Shown: positions 1 to 11,809 of the stretch, one piece after another
Position numbering within the stretch: the first letter of the stretch is position 1
Layout: each line of letters starts with the position of its first letter
Assembly: GCA_907163375.1 (NCBI GenBank)
Contig: CAJQUW010001693.1
Location: 1 to 64,000 of the forward strand
Length of the DNA stretch: 64,000 nt
Source of the DNA: Prostheceraeus crozeri
Lineage: Eukaryota; Platyhelminthes; Polycladida; Euryleptidae
Direction of reading: 5' to 3'
Notes under the pieces: model-generated
The model's input: only the letters and a program-made list of their open reading frames with translations
What the model was told of the DNA's origin: nothing
Database searches by the model: none
Translations under genes and position numbers: made by a program

Positions 1-983
1 TATAATTCTATTACACTGTACTTTCAATTAGTGCGATACAATGCTTAGTTTGAAACAATTGTCACACCGTGCTAACTTTTGAAATTGAAGGAGCGATGAA
101 ATGCAACGGAGAGAAGACAAAAATAAAGGAAATGTGAATAGCTTCTTGTCAGCAGGTGGTTAGATTCAATATTCTATAAATTAAGTCATAGCACATTTTT
201 GTCTGTTAGGCTACAGACAATTAGTCAATTACGTCAATTACGTCAAGTCAGTCGATTAGACATACTTGAAGTAAATTGAAAAGATTTTCAAATGAATCAG
301 ATAACACTCGTCGACTCAGTTATTGTTCAACTAAACCTCACAAATTAGTTTGATTTGCACTTCAACGGAAAACAACGGAAAACAATCGTAACTAAAAGCA
401 AAGCGCTTGGTTTCTGGCAGATACAAGCGAGATAATCTCAAACTGATCTAACATAATTGACTGACGCAGATAATTTGCAGTAACTGCAATAGCTAGTGGT
501 CATCAATGTCGCTCAGTTCAACAAGTCCGATGAGGTGATTATTGCACTATTTGTACAAATGCAGTGAATATGTAGTAAAAAATAATGCAGTGTACCATAT
601 TGAAAAATTCATAAGGAAGATGGAGTAGTCTGGCGATCATTGCCTGTATATCGTGATGACTCGAAGAACTATTAGAGAGCATTTAAGTAATGAAGTCAAT
701 AGGTAGTCATTCACAAGCAGGAGTTAGGCAACTTTTATATTTACATGTGTACATAATTCCTGTCATTTACGTGTATAGTGCGAGCGCACGGCAAGCTCAT
801 TCGTCAGAGTAATCAATTATAACATCTCCAACCACAAACTTTATCTGCATTTCAGCAAACATTTTATCTATAGCAAACATGTTGCCCTATCATAAAAATT
901 TCTGAGCTTCAAGACCAGCTCTTATCTCGAAGATATCAAGATGTTGAATGATCACGTACTGAAGAATGTTTCAGCATAATATA
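1..983. other. No recognisable gene, AT-rich
   Basis: I see no long open frame, RNA gene or inverted-repeat element. The next exon of the coiled-coil gene that ends at 1004 on the minus strand could lie here or beyond the window edge, but I cannot pick it out by eye. Confidence 0.4.
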
Positions 984-1003
984 TTAGGTTGAATGCAACT
1001 TAC

Positions 1004-2113
1004 CAAAACGTTCCATGACTAGCGTTATTCTTGAGTTCAACGACTCCGTCTCCGTCTGAAGCTTCTTGTCAAAGTTGTGCTGTTGCTCACGAAGTGTCTC
1101 CACAGATTGTTTCTCCGTCCGCAGTTTCGCATCAAAGTTGTGTTGTTGCTGACGAAGCGTCTCCACTTTCGCATCAAAGTTGTGTTGTTGCTGACGAAGC
1201 GTCTCCACTTTCGCATCAAAGTTGCGTTGTTGCTGACGAAGCGTCTCCACGGATTGTTTCTGCGTCTCCATTTTCGCATCAAAGTAGCGTTGTTGCTGAC
1301 GAAGCGTCTCCACGGATTGTTTCTCCGTCTGCAGTTTCGATTCAAATTTGTATTGTTGCTGACGAAGCGTCTCCACAGATTGTTTCTGCGTCTGCAGTTT
1401 CGATTCAAAGTTGCATTGTTGCTGACTAAGCGTCTCCACAGATTGTTTCTCCGTCTTCAGTTTCGATTCAAAGTTGCATTGTTGCTGACGAAGCGTCTCC
1501 ACAGATTGTTTCTCCGTCTTCAGTTTCGATTCAAAGCTGCATTGTTGCTGACGAAGCGTCTCCACAGATTGTTTCTCCGTCTGAAGCGTCTTGTCAAAGT
1601 TGTGCTGTTGCTGACGAAGAGCCTCTACGGATTGTTTCTCCGTCTGCAGTTTCGATTCAAATTTGCATTGTTGCTGACGAAGTGTCTCCACAGATTGTTT
1701 CTCCGTCTGCAGTTTCGATTCAAATTTGCATTGTTGCTGACGAAGCGTCTCCACAGATTGTTTCTCCGTCTGCAGTTTCGATTCAAAGTTGCGTTGTTGC
1801 TGACGAATTGATGCCTCTAAAGTCTCCTCCTTATCTTGCAGATTTTTAAAGTTTTCATCTTGTTTCCGAACTCTTTCATGAAGGCCATCAATCCTCTCAT
1901 TCAAAATCTTCTTTTCACCTTTTAACTCTGTGTTTGTCTGCTCCAATTGATGCATATGGTTTTGCAAATCAACAATACCTTCGCTCACTGAATCAATGGA
2001 CGCATTCAATTTCGTCACTGCATCTTTTAAATTGAAACTCTGTGATTGTTTCTCCGCGAACATTCTTTGAATATTTGCAATCTTTTGATGTAAGTCCGTT
2101 ATAATCAGATCAG
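1004..2113 (-). CDS. Internal exon of heptad-repeat coiled-coil protein
   Basis: The exon runs from an acceptor (TTATTACAG at 2122-2114) to a donor (G|GTAAGT, last exon base 1004) and is open throughout. Translation enters as DLIITDLHQKIANIQR upstream of the first Met at 2063, so that Met is probably internal. The N-terminal third is a non-repetitive coiled coil (LQNHMHQLEQTNTELKGEKK). From about residue 105 come some 12-13 copies of a 21-residue unit of the type RQQQ-x2-FESKLQTEKQSVETL, plus two 14-residue units; both lengths are whole heptads, so the coil register is kept. No signal peptide or membrane segment is visible. The protein is probably a rod-like structural or linker segment, but its function is unknown. 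The residues KLHST before the downstream stop are intron read-through. Neighbouring exons were not found. Confidence 0.7.
1060..1806 (-). repeat. 63-bp coding minisatellite with 42-bp variants
   Basis: Tandem units of 63 bp (21 codons, three heptads) fill most of the exon. Two neighbouring units at about 1145-1230 are 42 bp, having lost exactly one heptad. Variant units (ESK, DAK, DKT; Cys, His, Arg or Tyr after QQQ) show copies diverging independently. The other frames are also open, giving long spurious ORFs on both strands. Confidence 0.85.
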
Positions 2114-4537
2114 CTGTAATAAGAATGAGAATTTTACTTTCTTATGTTTAAGTGTGCTGAATTTCTAGGAAGTACACTCCTAAAAATGCTTGAAATCGTG
2201 TCATTTCATTGACGCGAAAGACCAAGGTTGGAACCGGCCGCTGCCTGTCGGTGGCCGGCTTATTAGAAACCGGCCGGTCGAGGATGGGACGATGGCTGGA
2301 GTCTCTATACCGGTTGGTTAAGGCTTTGATCGTAAGACATTATTTGTTCAACGTATACCATTAGACATTATTGAATTTCAACAAAGCATACATGAATGCA
2401 TGAATGGTAGGCCTATTGGCAGTAGCAGTAGTATTTTCATAAGTAAAGCTTCGACTTAGACGTCGCCACGGGCCACTGACTCTGCCCCAGTAGTAAAGCA
2501 GTACTAGTATGACGCTGTGAAAAGCGTTGAGAAAAGCCTCTCTCTGTTCCCTTAGGTCACGCAGAAACCAAAATAACGCTGTATGACGTCAAAAATATAT
2601 CTTGTATTGCCAGATACTTAGTCTTGAACAGACTTTCTCAATAGCGGATCTTAAAATGAAAATCGCAAATCAGAAAAGAAACATCTCGCACAAAAACTCG
2701 TACTCTGTATAAGCGAGAATTGCCCATTACAATACAATATTATACGATGCAATTATTAGCACTTTGACAGCATGTTTTGTGTGAAGCACAGTAATACGCT
2801 TAATGACTTGTTTACTAGTCTAATGATTTGTGCGACTGGTTTATAAATTTATGACAATATTAACTACATTTTCAAAGTCAATCAAGTACAAGAGAACTGA
2901 AAACAGATAATCAAAATGATGACCCGGACGGGCATTGATGTAATAATAACATTGATGCAACAATACTATATGCGCATGTCATATCTCGCCTCCACAGGAT
3001 AGCTTTAAGCAGTCAACAGATTCTAAGCTTCAATATAATGAAAGTTTTTCTAACAACAAAAGTTCTGTGATGAACAGTTTGATCACTGACTGAGTGTTGA
3101 TGTTGCGACATGTTTTACAAGTTGCCAGTAATCATTTTTTAACTCTCTAAAGAACAGTTCGCAGAATTTTGTCCCAAAACATGCATATGTAGATTCTCCC
3201 AAATTTTGCTACATATGCATGCTCTTAATGAACTGACCCACAAAGGCTGCACCAAAATGTCGAAAAATACTTTGATAATTGAGAATTCAGGAATTAAAAG
3301 AACATTTTCTTTGTCATCACGTATGGCAGGGTAAGTCAGTTTTTTCTCCCACTTTCACTGAGAAATTTGTCTTTCATATTTTCAATTGTAATTTCTGATT
3401 TCTTTCGTCTTAATGTGTAATGCTGATCATTATAAAAAGATTTACGTATATACGTATGTTGTCGACCACACGAAATTAGTTTTTGTAGTTCAATGAAACT
3501 TTTGATACTTCTCAACGTCGGTTACGGGACACACAAAATTGAGGTCATCTTTTTGGACCCCAGCCATTGAATAGCCATTAATGTCCCATTTTATTTGTTT
3601 TGTGTCTCTCAGTAGCATGAGAACTACTGTACTGAAAGCTTACCAGAAAGGCTAACTCTGATCCGAAGGGGCCGGCCAGTTTCCACTGTGTCGCAACAAT
3701 TAATGGTCCCCAAAAGAACTATTTTCGTTTGGTTGCAAAGAGGCTGTCAGCGGCCTGATGTCTTCCAGCCGTGTCGCACTAATTTCGCACAAAATTAGCT
3801 TCCCTAATTGTTTTGTTTTGAACCTTCATTTATCTTGCATGTTGTTTATGTACTTTAGCGGTTATGAGAAATATGTTGGAGAAGTTTGAAGAAGAACTAT
3901 TGCGCTTATTTGAATAAAACTTACATATTTACACTCTTTGCAGCGCAAGGATTCTGAAGATACCAAACGTGAGTATTTTTAATGAAAATATGAGAATGCA
4001 ACATCTGCAGTCAAAAGAGTCATGATTTTGTAATAACTATTTTTTTCCTAGCTCACCTTCCTAGGAGGCCTATATCAAAAGAGAGCTCAGAAAATGCTCG
4101 TTTTCCCCGTGCCTGATTAAAATCACGTTTTCTTATTGAAAAATTACAATTTGTAAATTGAGTGATTTTCATATTTTTAGCACTGCTCAGCAAATGCAAT
4201 AACGGATGCAAGTCTATCATCGCTCATTTTAAAGCTGAGAATACAAGCTCTCGAATGATGTACAGCACGTTATTATGCGACACGCCTGGAAGGCATGAGA
4301 ATCGATTTGAACTTCAGCGAAATTAGATTGGTCCGTTTTTTATAATCAGCTCTGTATTTGCGAAAGTGAAAGGAATTACAATTGGACTGACAAATGATGG
4401 GATAAGCCCATAAATTAGCCTATGTCAAGGATTGTGATGGTTTGGAGATACTTGGTTTCCAAATAAATAGTTCGATGGGAAACTGCTCTAACATTCTTGC
4501 CCTCCTACATTAAATTGGCTCAGGCTTCCTGTTTGTA
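2114..4537. other. Intergenic or intronic, no gene seen
   Basis: No supported coding exon. There is a short GC-rich patch at about 2225-2320 with repeated CCGGCCG/CCGGC words in both orientations, and a smaller GGCCGGCC site near 3669. The rest is AT-rich, with many short interrupted frames. Confidence 0.4.
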
Positions 4538-6144
4538 TTATTTCTGTGTCAAATTCATCACGACTGTTCTGTATTTCTTACTTTTGGTGGAAGGCGGCGT
4601 ACGTATTTCCAATTCCTTTGACTGCTTGCTACAACAGTTGGCAGGAATGCTCTGAAAGCATTCTTCCTCATGAGATACTTTTCGTCCACAGCCCATACAA
4701 TGAAAATCAATGTTGCAAAACTCTTTATTCAACTCCCTGTATATATCAGAATGAAATCTCGCTAAGACGTCAGTATAGGAAATCCGTTGCTGTAAAGTCT
4801 CCCAGGAGATTTTCTGTCCATTTATCACAACGTTTATTGTCATCTCTTGTCTTTTCTCAACTTGAACAACACTGTTGGAGATATTAAATATCGCACCAAT
4901 CATTTCATCATCGTTGTCCAGCTTTCTATGTCCCAGTATGAGATCAATCTCTGTATCATTCTCAAAATTAGAAACAATGCGTCTGAGATCTGCTACCGTA
5001 GCAAACTTTGATATTCTTGGGGACACACAAAATCCATCTGATAATTGTACTGGAATCATTATGGGATCTGTTACGAGGATCCCATGCTCAGCAATATTCA
5101 GATCACTTAACAAAGTGGCGGCGGGAGCGATGCCCTCTCCTTGCAGTACTGGCGACTTTAAAATGTCTCCGATGACGTCACCAATTTGAATCACTTGTTG
5201 TTGAAATCCCTGATTACTCAAGACGTAGATGCTCCTTGTGGCGTTGATGATGAATTCATAGAACTGCCTCCAAGGAGCTCCGAACTGCTTTAATATATCG
5301 AGGAGGATTCCAACAAAGAAAATATGACTATTGTCCAATTGAATGTTTACGAGCTGTTGTAACTGCTCCTCTGTTGTATTGTCTTGTACATTGTGATATG
5401 ATTCCTCTTCAACTTCTCTTCTTTCTTCTCCTTCATCTTCGTCATCATCTTCACTTTCTTCTTCAAGCCCTTCTTCTTCATGTTTCCTCTTCAGCTTTCG
5501 AATGGCTTCTTCGAGAGTGCGTTTGAGATGCTCACTATTGTCAGTGTAGCGAGCATCCTCAAACTCTACACACATATTCTCCCACACATCTAGAAAATTT
5601 ATTTCACTGTTTAATTCTAGTACAAGAGTGTGTTTTCCTCTAGTCAAAAAAGAAATCTCGGACCACATTGCCAGCAGTTCTCCATTGCACAAGAATCTTG
5701 CTGAAGTGAGGCTCTGTTCTGGTACGACTATTTCACTTATGAGGGGAATTATTTCCTGCAACGTCTGACTTGGCCAGACTTGCAGCTGCCGTGCTGAATC
5801 AGTGCCACCAAACACCTCAATCGTTATTTCGACTTCTTCTTCATAAATGAATCTCAAAAGTCCAGAGAGCCGCTGTGGAACATCCTTCAGTTCTTGCTCT
5901 TCAGAGACTGGAATGCCCTCCTCATTCAGGAATCGGGTGGACTGTGATATTTCAAACTCCTCCTTCCACTTGGCAGCAACTTCTTCAACGGTAGCGGTCA
6001 TGGGGAATTTATAAAGCTTATTTCTTGCATCATCTGCACCTTCAATTACGACAGAAATCTCATCTGGAAATGAAAATGGCATTATTAATGGAAGTTACAG
6101 AAAATATTTATCAACGACTCACTTTTTCGTGCGATTGCAGCCAT
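4538..6144 (-). CDS. Spliced protein with tandem ubiquitin-like segments and Cys-rich tail
   Basis: The long exon is open for over 500 codons to TAA at 4538. Its first Met (6082) sits just inside a perfect acceptor (TTTCATTTCCAG, exon from 6063). Upstream is ATG GCT GCA ATC GCA CGA AAA A at 6144-6123, followed by donor GTGAGT. Joining across the 59-bp intron keeps frame and gives MAAIARKNEISVVIEG, so I prefer that start. Residues about 8-85 and 86-160 have the beta-turn, helix and TRFLNEEG or ARFLCNGE spacing of ubiquitin-like folds. An acidic coil (EESEDDDEDEGEE) follows, then helices, a third such segment (ATVADLRRIV...LILGHRKLDND) and a Cys cluster (FHCMGCGRKV...NCC) that could bind zinc. 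I do not recognise the family; the ubiquitin-like call is inference from pattern. Confidence 0.65.
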
Positions 6145-7587
6145 TGTAGAATTTTATTTTCTAATCAATAATGAAAAACAAATAAATGATGAAGGGTTCT
6201 AAAAAGCAAAGAGAAAAAAGATATAGAGCAGTGTTTCATTTTGATATACAATACCGAAAGGAAGATCAAATGATTAAATAATAGCTTAAACTTGATCATA
6301 ACGTGATGATGGTGAGATAATCGGATATATAGAATGTTTTGGGACATTGTCACTAATCCACATAGCTTAATATTCGTCAGTGACTCCGCCAATTGCAGGC
6401 AATGCGCCTATCAACAAGTCTATCTCATACTTATCAATTGCTGGCCTCTCAATTAGGCCTTTAAAAATGGTGTATCTTAAAATCTTTTTTCAATTGACAT
6501 GCGGTTCAAAAACATGTTTTTCATCAAAGCACAGTTACAACACAATAAAACTGCGGGTCTTTAAAATGTGTGGTTAAAGGGAATGCTTCGGATAAGCTGG
6601 AAAAGGCATAAAATCAGATATTTTGTTTATCTGCTTCGGTTTGCTAGAAGTGTGATTAATATGAAATCGCCGGCACATAGAGGAACTTATTAAGTGGGCA
6701 AAAAGGAATTTCTTATACTTTACAGAGATAGGAAAAAAGGTCGTACGTCGCTTGCGGATTAATGTGAGTTCCAGCAAAGTGCTTCGATTGCCAAATTCCC
6801 TCAGATTCGAAGAATTCATATCATTGCGCACAAGTTTTCTCCATTATGTTGGCCCTTCCGATCGTTATTAAAAAAAGTAGCAGGCGTGCGAAAATTAGTT
6901 CACTTGATGATTTAATTGTACTCTCCTCGGCATTGCTCACTGTATAGTGGATACACTGAATCGAAGCCAGGCATCGATGTGTGTTTTGATGTGTGCGAAG
7001 TGATGTCACAGCACGCACGCATCTCTCACTGACTCTGGTGCCCTCTGCTGACAGCTTATTGTTTTCCAATTCCAGTAGCAAGCAGCACACGAATTATCCA
7101 TTCGAGAAGGAGCAAGTTGTCCAATTCTGTGATGTGCCATTTTCATACTAAGGTTGCATACAATTCTTCCTTTCTAGGAAACCGAAGCGCGCGCAGATGA
7201 ATCTAATTCTGTGGGAATATATGACTTAGGAAACTGAGAGTGCGGTTGCAGGTGCTTATTGTGATGCCAGGATGAAAGAAAATTTTAATGAGATGAAAAA
7301 TCCAACTGCCGTAAAATTTTCGGTCAACTCTCGAATTGCAGAGTAAATTGCAAGATTCGCATATTTGGGAAAGAATCTGTTTTTGCAGCAAGAGTTTGTG
7401 CGATTTTATTTGTAGCCGCTGCACGTTATTCACTGTTCAGTATCAAATATCAACATTGATTAATTTTGGCAAGTCATAGGCCTATACTGCATGTCACAAC
7501 TTGGAAAAATATACAAATACAAAATGCTTAGAAAGATATAAAGATGTCCTCAGACTTAAAAACAATTTAAGCACAAAAATTCCTTGG
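6145..7587. other. No gene seen
   Basis: Probably the upstream region of the minus-strand ubiquitin-like gene. AT-rich with only short frames. I see no TATA or CpG-rich promoter patch. Confidence 0.35.
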
Positions 7588-7636
7588 CAGCCGTAGACGC
7601 TGTGTTTCGCCCTGCAAGGGCTCCTCATTGCGGCTG
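7588..7636 (-). ncRNA. Hammerhead-ribozyme-like solo remnant (Penelope-type)
   Basis: On the minus strand the 49-nt stretch starts CAGCCG and ends CGGCTG (perfect 6-bp stem I). Between them lie AATGAGGA (core CUGANGA with a change at the first position), a perfect GCCC/GGGC stem II with a TTGCA loop, GAAAC, and the cleavage-type triplet GUC just before the closing stem. Stem III is only about 2 bp, as in the minimal hammerheads known from Penelope-like element tails. No element body is adjacent, so it would be a solo remnant. Confidence 0.5.
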
Positions 7637-7869
7637 GCTCCGAATAATCCAAGCTTGCTGAAAACATCTAGAATTGTTGAACAAGCTAAAAGACTACACA
7701 ACAGGCTGCTCTGCGTCTGCTTATCCTGGCTGGATTACCATGTTGCGTTTTGAAAATATACTCATTGACATAATTACTGAAACATACTATCATTGGCTTG
7801 AATTGATGTTTGTTTCATTTTTTTCTCAGGAATGATGCAATATCTCACTCACTTTCTGTGTATTACCAT

Positions 7870-8600
7870 TCAACACATTAGAGAATGGAGAGAGATCTAT
7901 GGTGGTCAAATTTCAAATTCTGATATCGATACAACTGTCACAATTGCTTTTACAAATTGGACACAAACGTGAACTGAAATCCAGCTTTTGTAAAATAAAA
8001 TGGCACACGATCAGTTTACCAGAGGTATGGCTATTGGAATGATTCGTTGTGGTAGAAGTTGTGCGAGTGTTGCCGAAGAGCTGCAACTATCAAGAGTCGT
8101 TGTTTGGAGGTGGTGGTGTCGATGGAAAGCAGAAGAAGATGTTAAAAAGAAGAATGGATCTGGTCGACCAAGAAAGTCTGCAGGAAGGACAGACGCACGT
8201 CTAGTTTTAGCTGCCAAGAGGGATAGATTTGTGTCAGTCACAAACCTAGTCGTACACTGGAAGAGTGCCTCAAATATAGACTGTAGCGTTCGAACGGCTT
8301 GCCGAAGATTGCAAGAAGCTGGAATTCAATCGCAACGACCAGCTGTCCTAATTCCATTGAGTTTTGAGCACCGCAGAAGACGAGTTGCCTGGTGTGATGC
8401 CCATCGCTCATGGAATGACCATCACTGGCAGAAAGACTTGTGGACCGATTCATTTGAATTTCTGCTCTTGAACGTGATGTGTACACTGGGTTTCTCTTGC
8501 TTCGCCATGTTTGGGATAATGGATTCTTGGCCAATGGAACACATCATGCACAATTACTTCTACCTATAAAATTTGTTGATTCCAATAAACCGAACCTCCG
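7870..8600 (+). pseudogene. Truncated Tc1/mariner transposase
   Basis: An open frame at 8000-8569 starts MAHDQFTRGMAIGMI and has the two N-terminal helix-turn-helix parts of a Tc1-type transposase (CASVAEELQLSRVVVWRWW, then the basic GRPRKSAGRT linker). It then shows the pre-catalytic run HRRRRVAWCDAH...WTDSFEF, where the first catalytic Asp would lie. The rest of the DDE domain is gone and the last 40 residues look unrelated. The leader at 7895-7925 (ATCTATGGTGG...TTTCAAATTCTGAT) resembles the one at 17868-17900 ahead of another transposase, so it may be an element end. I found no right end. Confidence 0.7.
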
Positions 8601-8847
8601 ATTAAATAATAGGGTTAGTAATCTGCTGTGATGAAGTGTGATTGGGAAATAAGTCATAAATAACATTTATCAATTCTTAAATGAACATATGTTTATCATT
8701 GCTATTACCATGCATATAAAGATAATGCTTTGAGATATATTTGCCTCCTCTCCTCACTTGTTTATGACGATCCTTCCTGCTAATTTATTCATGCACACTA
8801 CGATGACTATGCTCACCATGCGATGAGAAAAAATCATGCCTTTGTAA

Positions 8848-8952
8848 AGTCCTGTTCACGCAACAGGACCAAAGCACCGGTCGAAACTTTTCGCTGGAAT
8901 AAGGACGACTACACCGGTCAATTGTGGTTTTCCCTCCGTTGCTTGAAGACTA
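8848..8952 (+). repeat. Solo Penelope-like tail, copy of 30,180-30,290
   Basis: About 100 bp match the reverse complement of 30,180-30,290, with runs such as GACGACTACACCGGTCAAT and GGTTTTCCCTCCGTTGCTTG. The first half has a stem II (GACC/GGTC) followed by CGAAAC, like a hammerhead. In the 30-kb copy this lies just past the GIY-YIG end of a Penelope-like element, so this is a lone tail of the same family. Confidence 0.6.
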
Positions 8953-9428
8953 TGGTAGTGCATGAAATGGCACTTGAAACAGTCAAACTTTGCTGATTGA
9001 ATGTCATTTGAATATGTAAAGTGTGAAAAAGTGCCGATTTTCTTCGCAATTTATTCCATAATCAAAAATATGTATGCAAGTAAATATATAATAATGACGT
9101 TGTTGAAGTTCAATTATAGAGAGTCGTTGATGTTGGTATCCAATGCCGAACCCGCTATGGAATCTTTATCCAGATGGGGAAGCATGCATATATTCTCCCA
9201 TTATTCATTATTGTTTCAGTTATATTTCATAGTCATTGTTTGTGAATTGAGAAAAAGTGAATTTGTCGAATATTTCCAGTAGGCCTATGCCAAGTCCATC
9301 TTTTGCAAAAGAAAATGCGATCTGGAAATTTGACTTCACCTGTATCATTATCCCACAATGAGCTGTGTTTTATATTTCAATAAATATGACGATGTACTTC
9401 GATCCTGTCAATTGACACGGTCGCGCAA

Positions 9429-9502
9429 GTGGCTCGTAGCTCGGATAGTTAGAGCACATGTATAGTTAACCTTGGTCGTAGGTTCGAATCCTACCAGCCG
9501 CA
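9429..9502 (+). other. tRNA-like sequence (pseudo-tRNA or SINE head)
   Basis: A-box-like TAGCTCGGATAGTTAGAGC forms a perfect GCTC/GAGC D-stem. GTAGGTTCGAATCCTAC is a perfect T-arm with a consensus B box. GTGGCT pairs with AGCCGC as six acceptor base pairs, followed by A. There is one extra base between the acceptor and D-stem and a poor anticodon stem, so a working tRNA is unlikely. Confidence 0.55.
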
Positions 9503-9640
9503 CATCTTTTACATGGTAATTTGATCTATCGTTTATTTTATTGAATTGTTGTTAAATGGAAAATTCCATAGCATTTCATGATAATGCAGTGTTTATCAAG
9601 CAAGATATCAAATACATTTGAATATCATGGGTCAATGAAG

Positions 9641-9676
9641 GGTGACTTCCAATTCAACTGGTTCCCATTCAGCTGG
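9641..9676 (+). repeat. Left TIR of MULE element
   Basis: Pairs with 12,187-12,222; mismatches cluster in the outer 11 bp and the inner 25 bp are almost identical. Preceded by the duplication CAATGAAG. Confidence 0.8.
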
Positions 9677-9931
9677 TTCCAACTGAGATGGATCTCATTC
9701 AGCTGGTTGTCTGTTCAGAGTCTCATTCAGCTGGGAATTTTTGGCTCTCTTCCCTGCTGTGACACCCCGTAGATTCTCGCAGTCTGAGTTAAGAATGAGA
9801 TAAACAAATATGTCATGATTAATTTATATCTTAGTTTTTGTATTAACACTTACACAATTATGAAAACAGAAGACTCAATTATCAAAACTCATATCTATAT
9901 TTATGATACAATAAACCATCTGAACAGTGAG

Positions 9932-11809
9932 CTAAGATACAACTTTACTTTGTGAAAGAGATACAACACTACACTTGCTGCAGTAGTCCCAAGCGTCAGT
10001 ATCACCTTCCTGTAGATTTTGCTTCAATCGTTGCAATCTTGAAGTAGCTTTGGCATACTTTCGCCGCTGCTTGGGGGGTGATGCTCCAGCTTTCAGCAAG
10101 CGAATAGTCGTCTCCTCGGCATCCTGTACTTCTCTCAGACATTCAATGAACTTGAAGATATTCGGGTGGCGATTAAAGATCTGAAAAGAAATAGAGGAAA
10201 TACAATTAACTCGCGTTTTGTAATTTTTAGTAAAGATCATAGAGTAGAAATATAAAGTAAGCGTACAGTGTCAACTTCAACAAAATGTAGCAAGCACTTT
10301 ATATTTTTACATCAAAATAATGAGTTTTTTACGGAGAATACAATTCTGAAGTCCAAAAAAATATTTGATGCAATTTTTATCATCAGTTAGTTTTATCAAC
10401 AGATTTCATGTTATGTATTATATGTATTATACTTATATTTAATTACTACATATTACTATCACATTATTTTATCATTTTCTATTACTATTTTCTATTGTCA
10501 ATAATTAAGAAAACTATTAGAAAACAATATCATCAATAATAGAATTTAAAATCCATGATAGGCCTAAGTACTAATATACCATAATACCGCTACATGATAA
10601 ATGGCATTCAACCGAGATAGGTGAAGAAGCTTACCTTGCGAAATTTTGCATTTCTGCTCTCCAATGCATTATTGGTCCTGATTCCACTACTGTTGTCGTA
10701 ATGACACCAAATCTCTCTTGAAAAGATGGCATCCAAATCATCGACATATGTCTTAGTGACGTAGTCCACAAATTCTTGACATTCCTCAGGACACTCACCA
10801 ATCACCCGTACCCATACTTCATCAATCTTGTCCTTTGGAAGAAAAGGCAAACCGAGGGCTTTTCTCACTATGCGTCCAACTTCTTCATTTTCTCGATATG
10901 GAATTGTCAATCCAAGTCGCTGGATTCCACGCCAAATCGATTGGGTGTAGTAAAAATGACATCCACGAATTGAAGTGATTGGAAATGAATGTTGTACCGC
11001 GTTTATGGCCGCTTTCTCGAAATCCAATTGAACGGTATCGGGTTCAATTTTCAAGTTGAATTGAGCTGCTTTCAATTTCAATAAATCTAATAAGCGCTTG
11101 TATGTATGTTCTGTCTTGTTCGGTAAAAGTGCATAGCATACTGGAACCAACGTATTGCAAAATGATGCATATATCATGTACAGCTGATGGAATAGCCGTG
11201 CAGCAACATGGAACGTGCCATCCATGTAAAGACACTTGGAGGATGCCAAAATACGGAGACATGGGATTGTGAAGAAGGAGAGAATTCGATCATCGCTCCC
11301 ATCGTCTATCTGAAGAAATCTGCTGCCATCATTTATATCTGAAGAAAGTCCTGTCCAGATTGTGTTATTGTCCATTCACCTTCGATCATAAGCTCAGAGA
11401 GAGTCTGAGGCTGATTCGGTAAGCGTGTACTACGTGCCCGATACATTGAGGACTTGAGAGACTTGAATGCAGGTTGAAGTACGTCCTCTTCGTCATCGGA
11501 CTTTGAAGAAAACGCCATTGAATATAGTCGCTTCGTCGACGTTGTCGGTTGTTGGAGGGCATTATTGACAGCTTCTTTCTTCTTCCGCATCACGCTTACG
11601 GCAGCATTTTCTGGTAAATGTTCGTGACTGGATACTTTGGAGGTAATGATGAAAGAATCCTCCTTAACAATTCCTCGAATGTTGCAGTTTTGGAGACGAC
11701 AGGCGTACGATATGGGTCCATTCTTATTAAGTCTTTCTTTTTTAAACAAGTAATTTTGGTAAAAAATGAGATTCGCACCCTTTCTGCTTTCGATATATTC
11801 GTAATTCAT
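9932..11809 (-). CDS. FLYWCH-MULE transposase, two exons, one frame break
   Basis: Exon 1 (11,809-10,635) starts MNYEYIESRKGANLIF and carries a FLYWCH-type zinc finger (YLFKKER...SYACRLQNC...SSHEH, C2H2). The MULE catalytic domain follows: YMDGTFHVAARLFHQLYMIY with the first Asp, VQLDFEKAAINAV with the second, and GCHFYYTQSIWRGIQRLGL. NNALESR probably holds the catalytic Glu. Donor AAG|GTAAGC at 10,635 joins acceptor TTCTTTTCAG to exon 2 (10,180-9932) in phase 0, giving NAKFRK-IFNRHPNIFKFIE as expected for the family; the 454-bp intron is mostly AT. Near 11,325-11,360 a 29-bp insertion bounded by TTTCTTCAGATA repeats changes frame, so this copy is probably inactive unless another intron removes it. 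DNA cut-and-paste in the nucleus is the family role. Confidence 0.8.

Noticed and set aside
1031-1811. Plus-strand ORFs over the minisatellite (132 and 244 codons)
   Set aside because: They are open only because the 63-bp unit has no stop in several frames; the minus frame has heptads and splice sites.
9429-9502. Functional tRNA gene
   Set aside because: Extra base between acceptor and D-stem and a weak anticodon stem.
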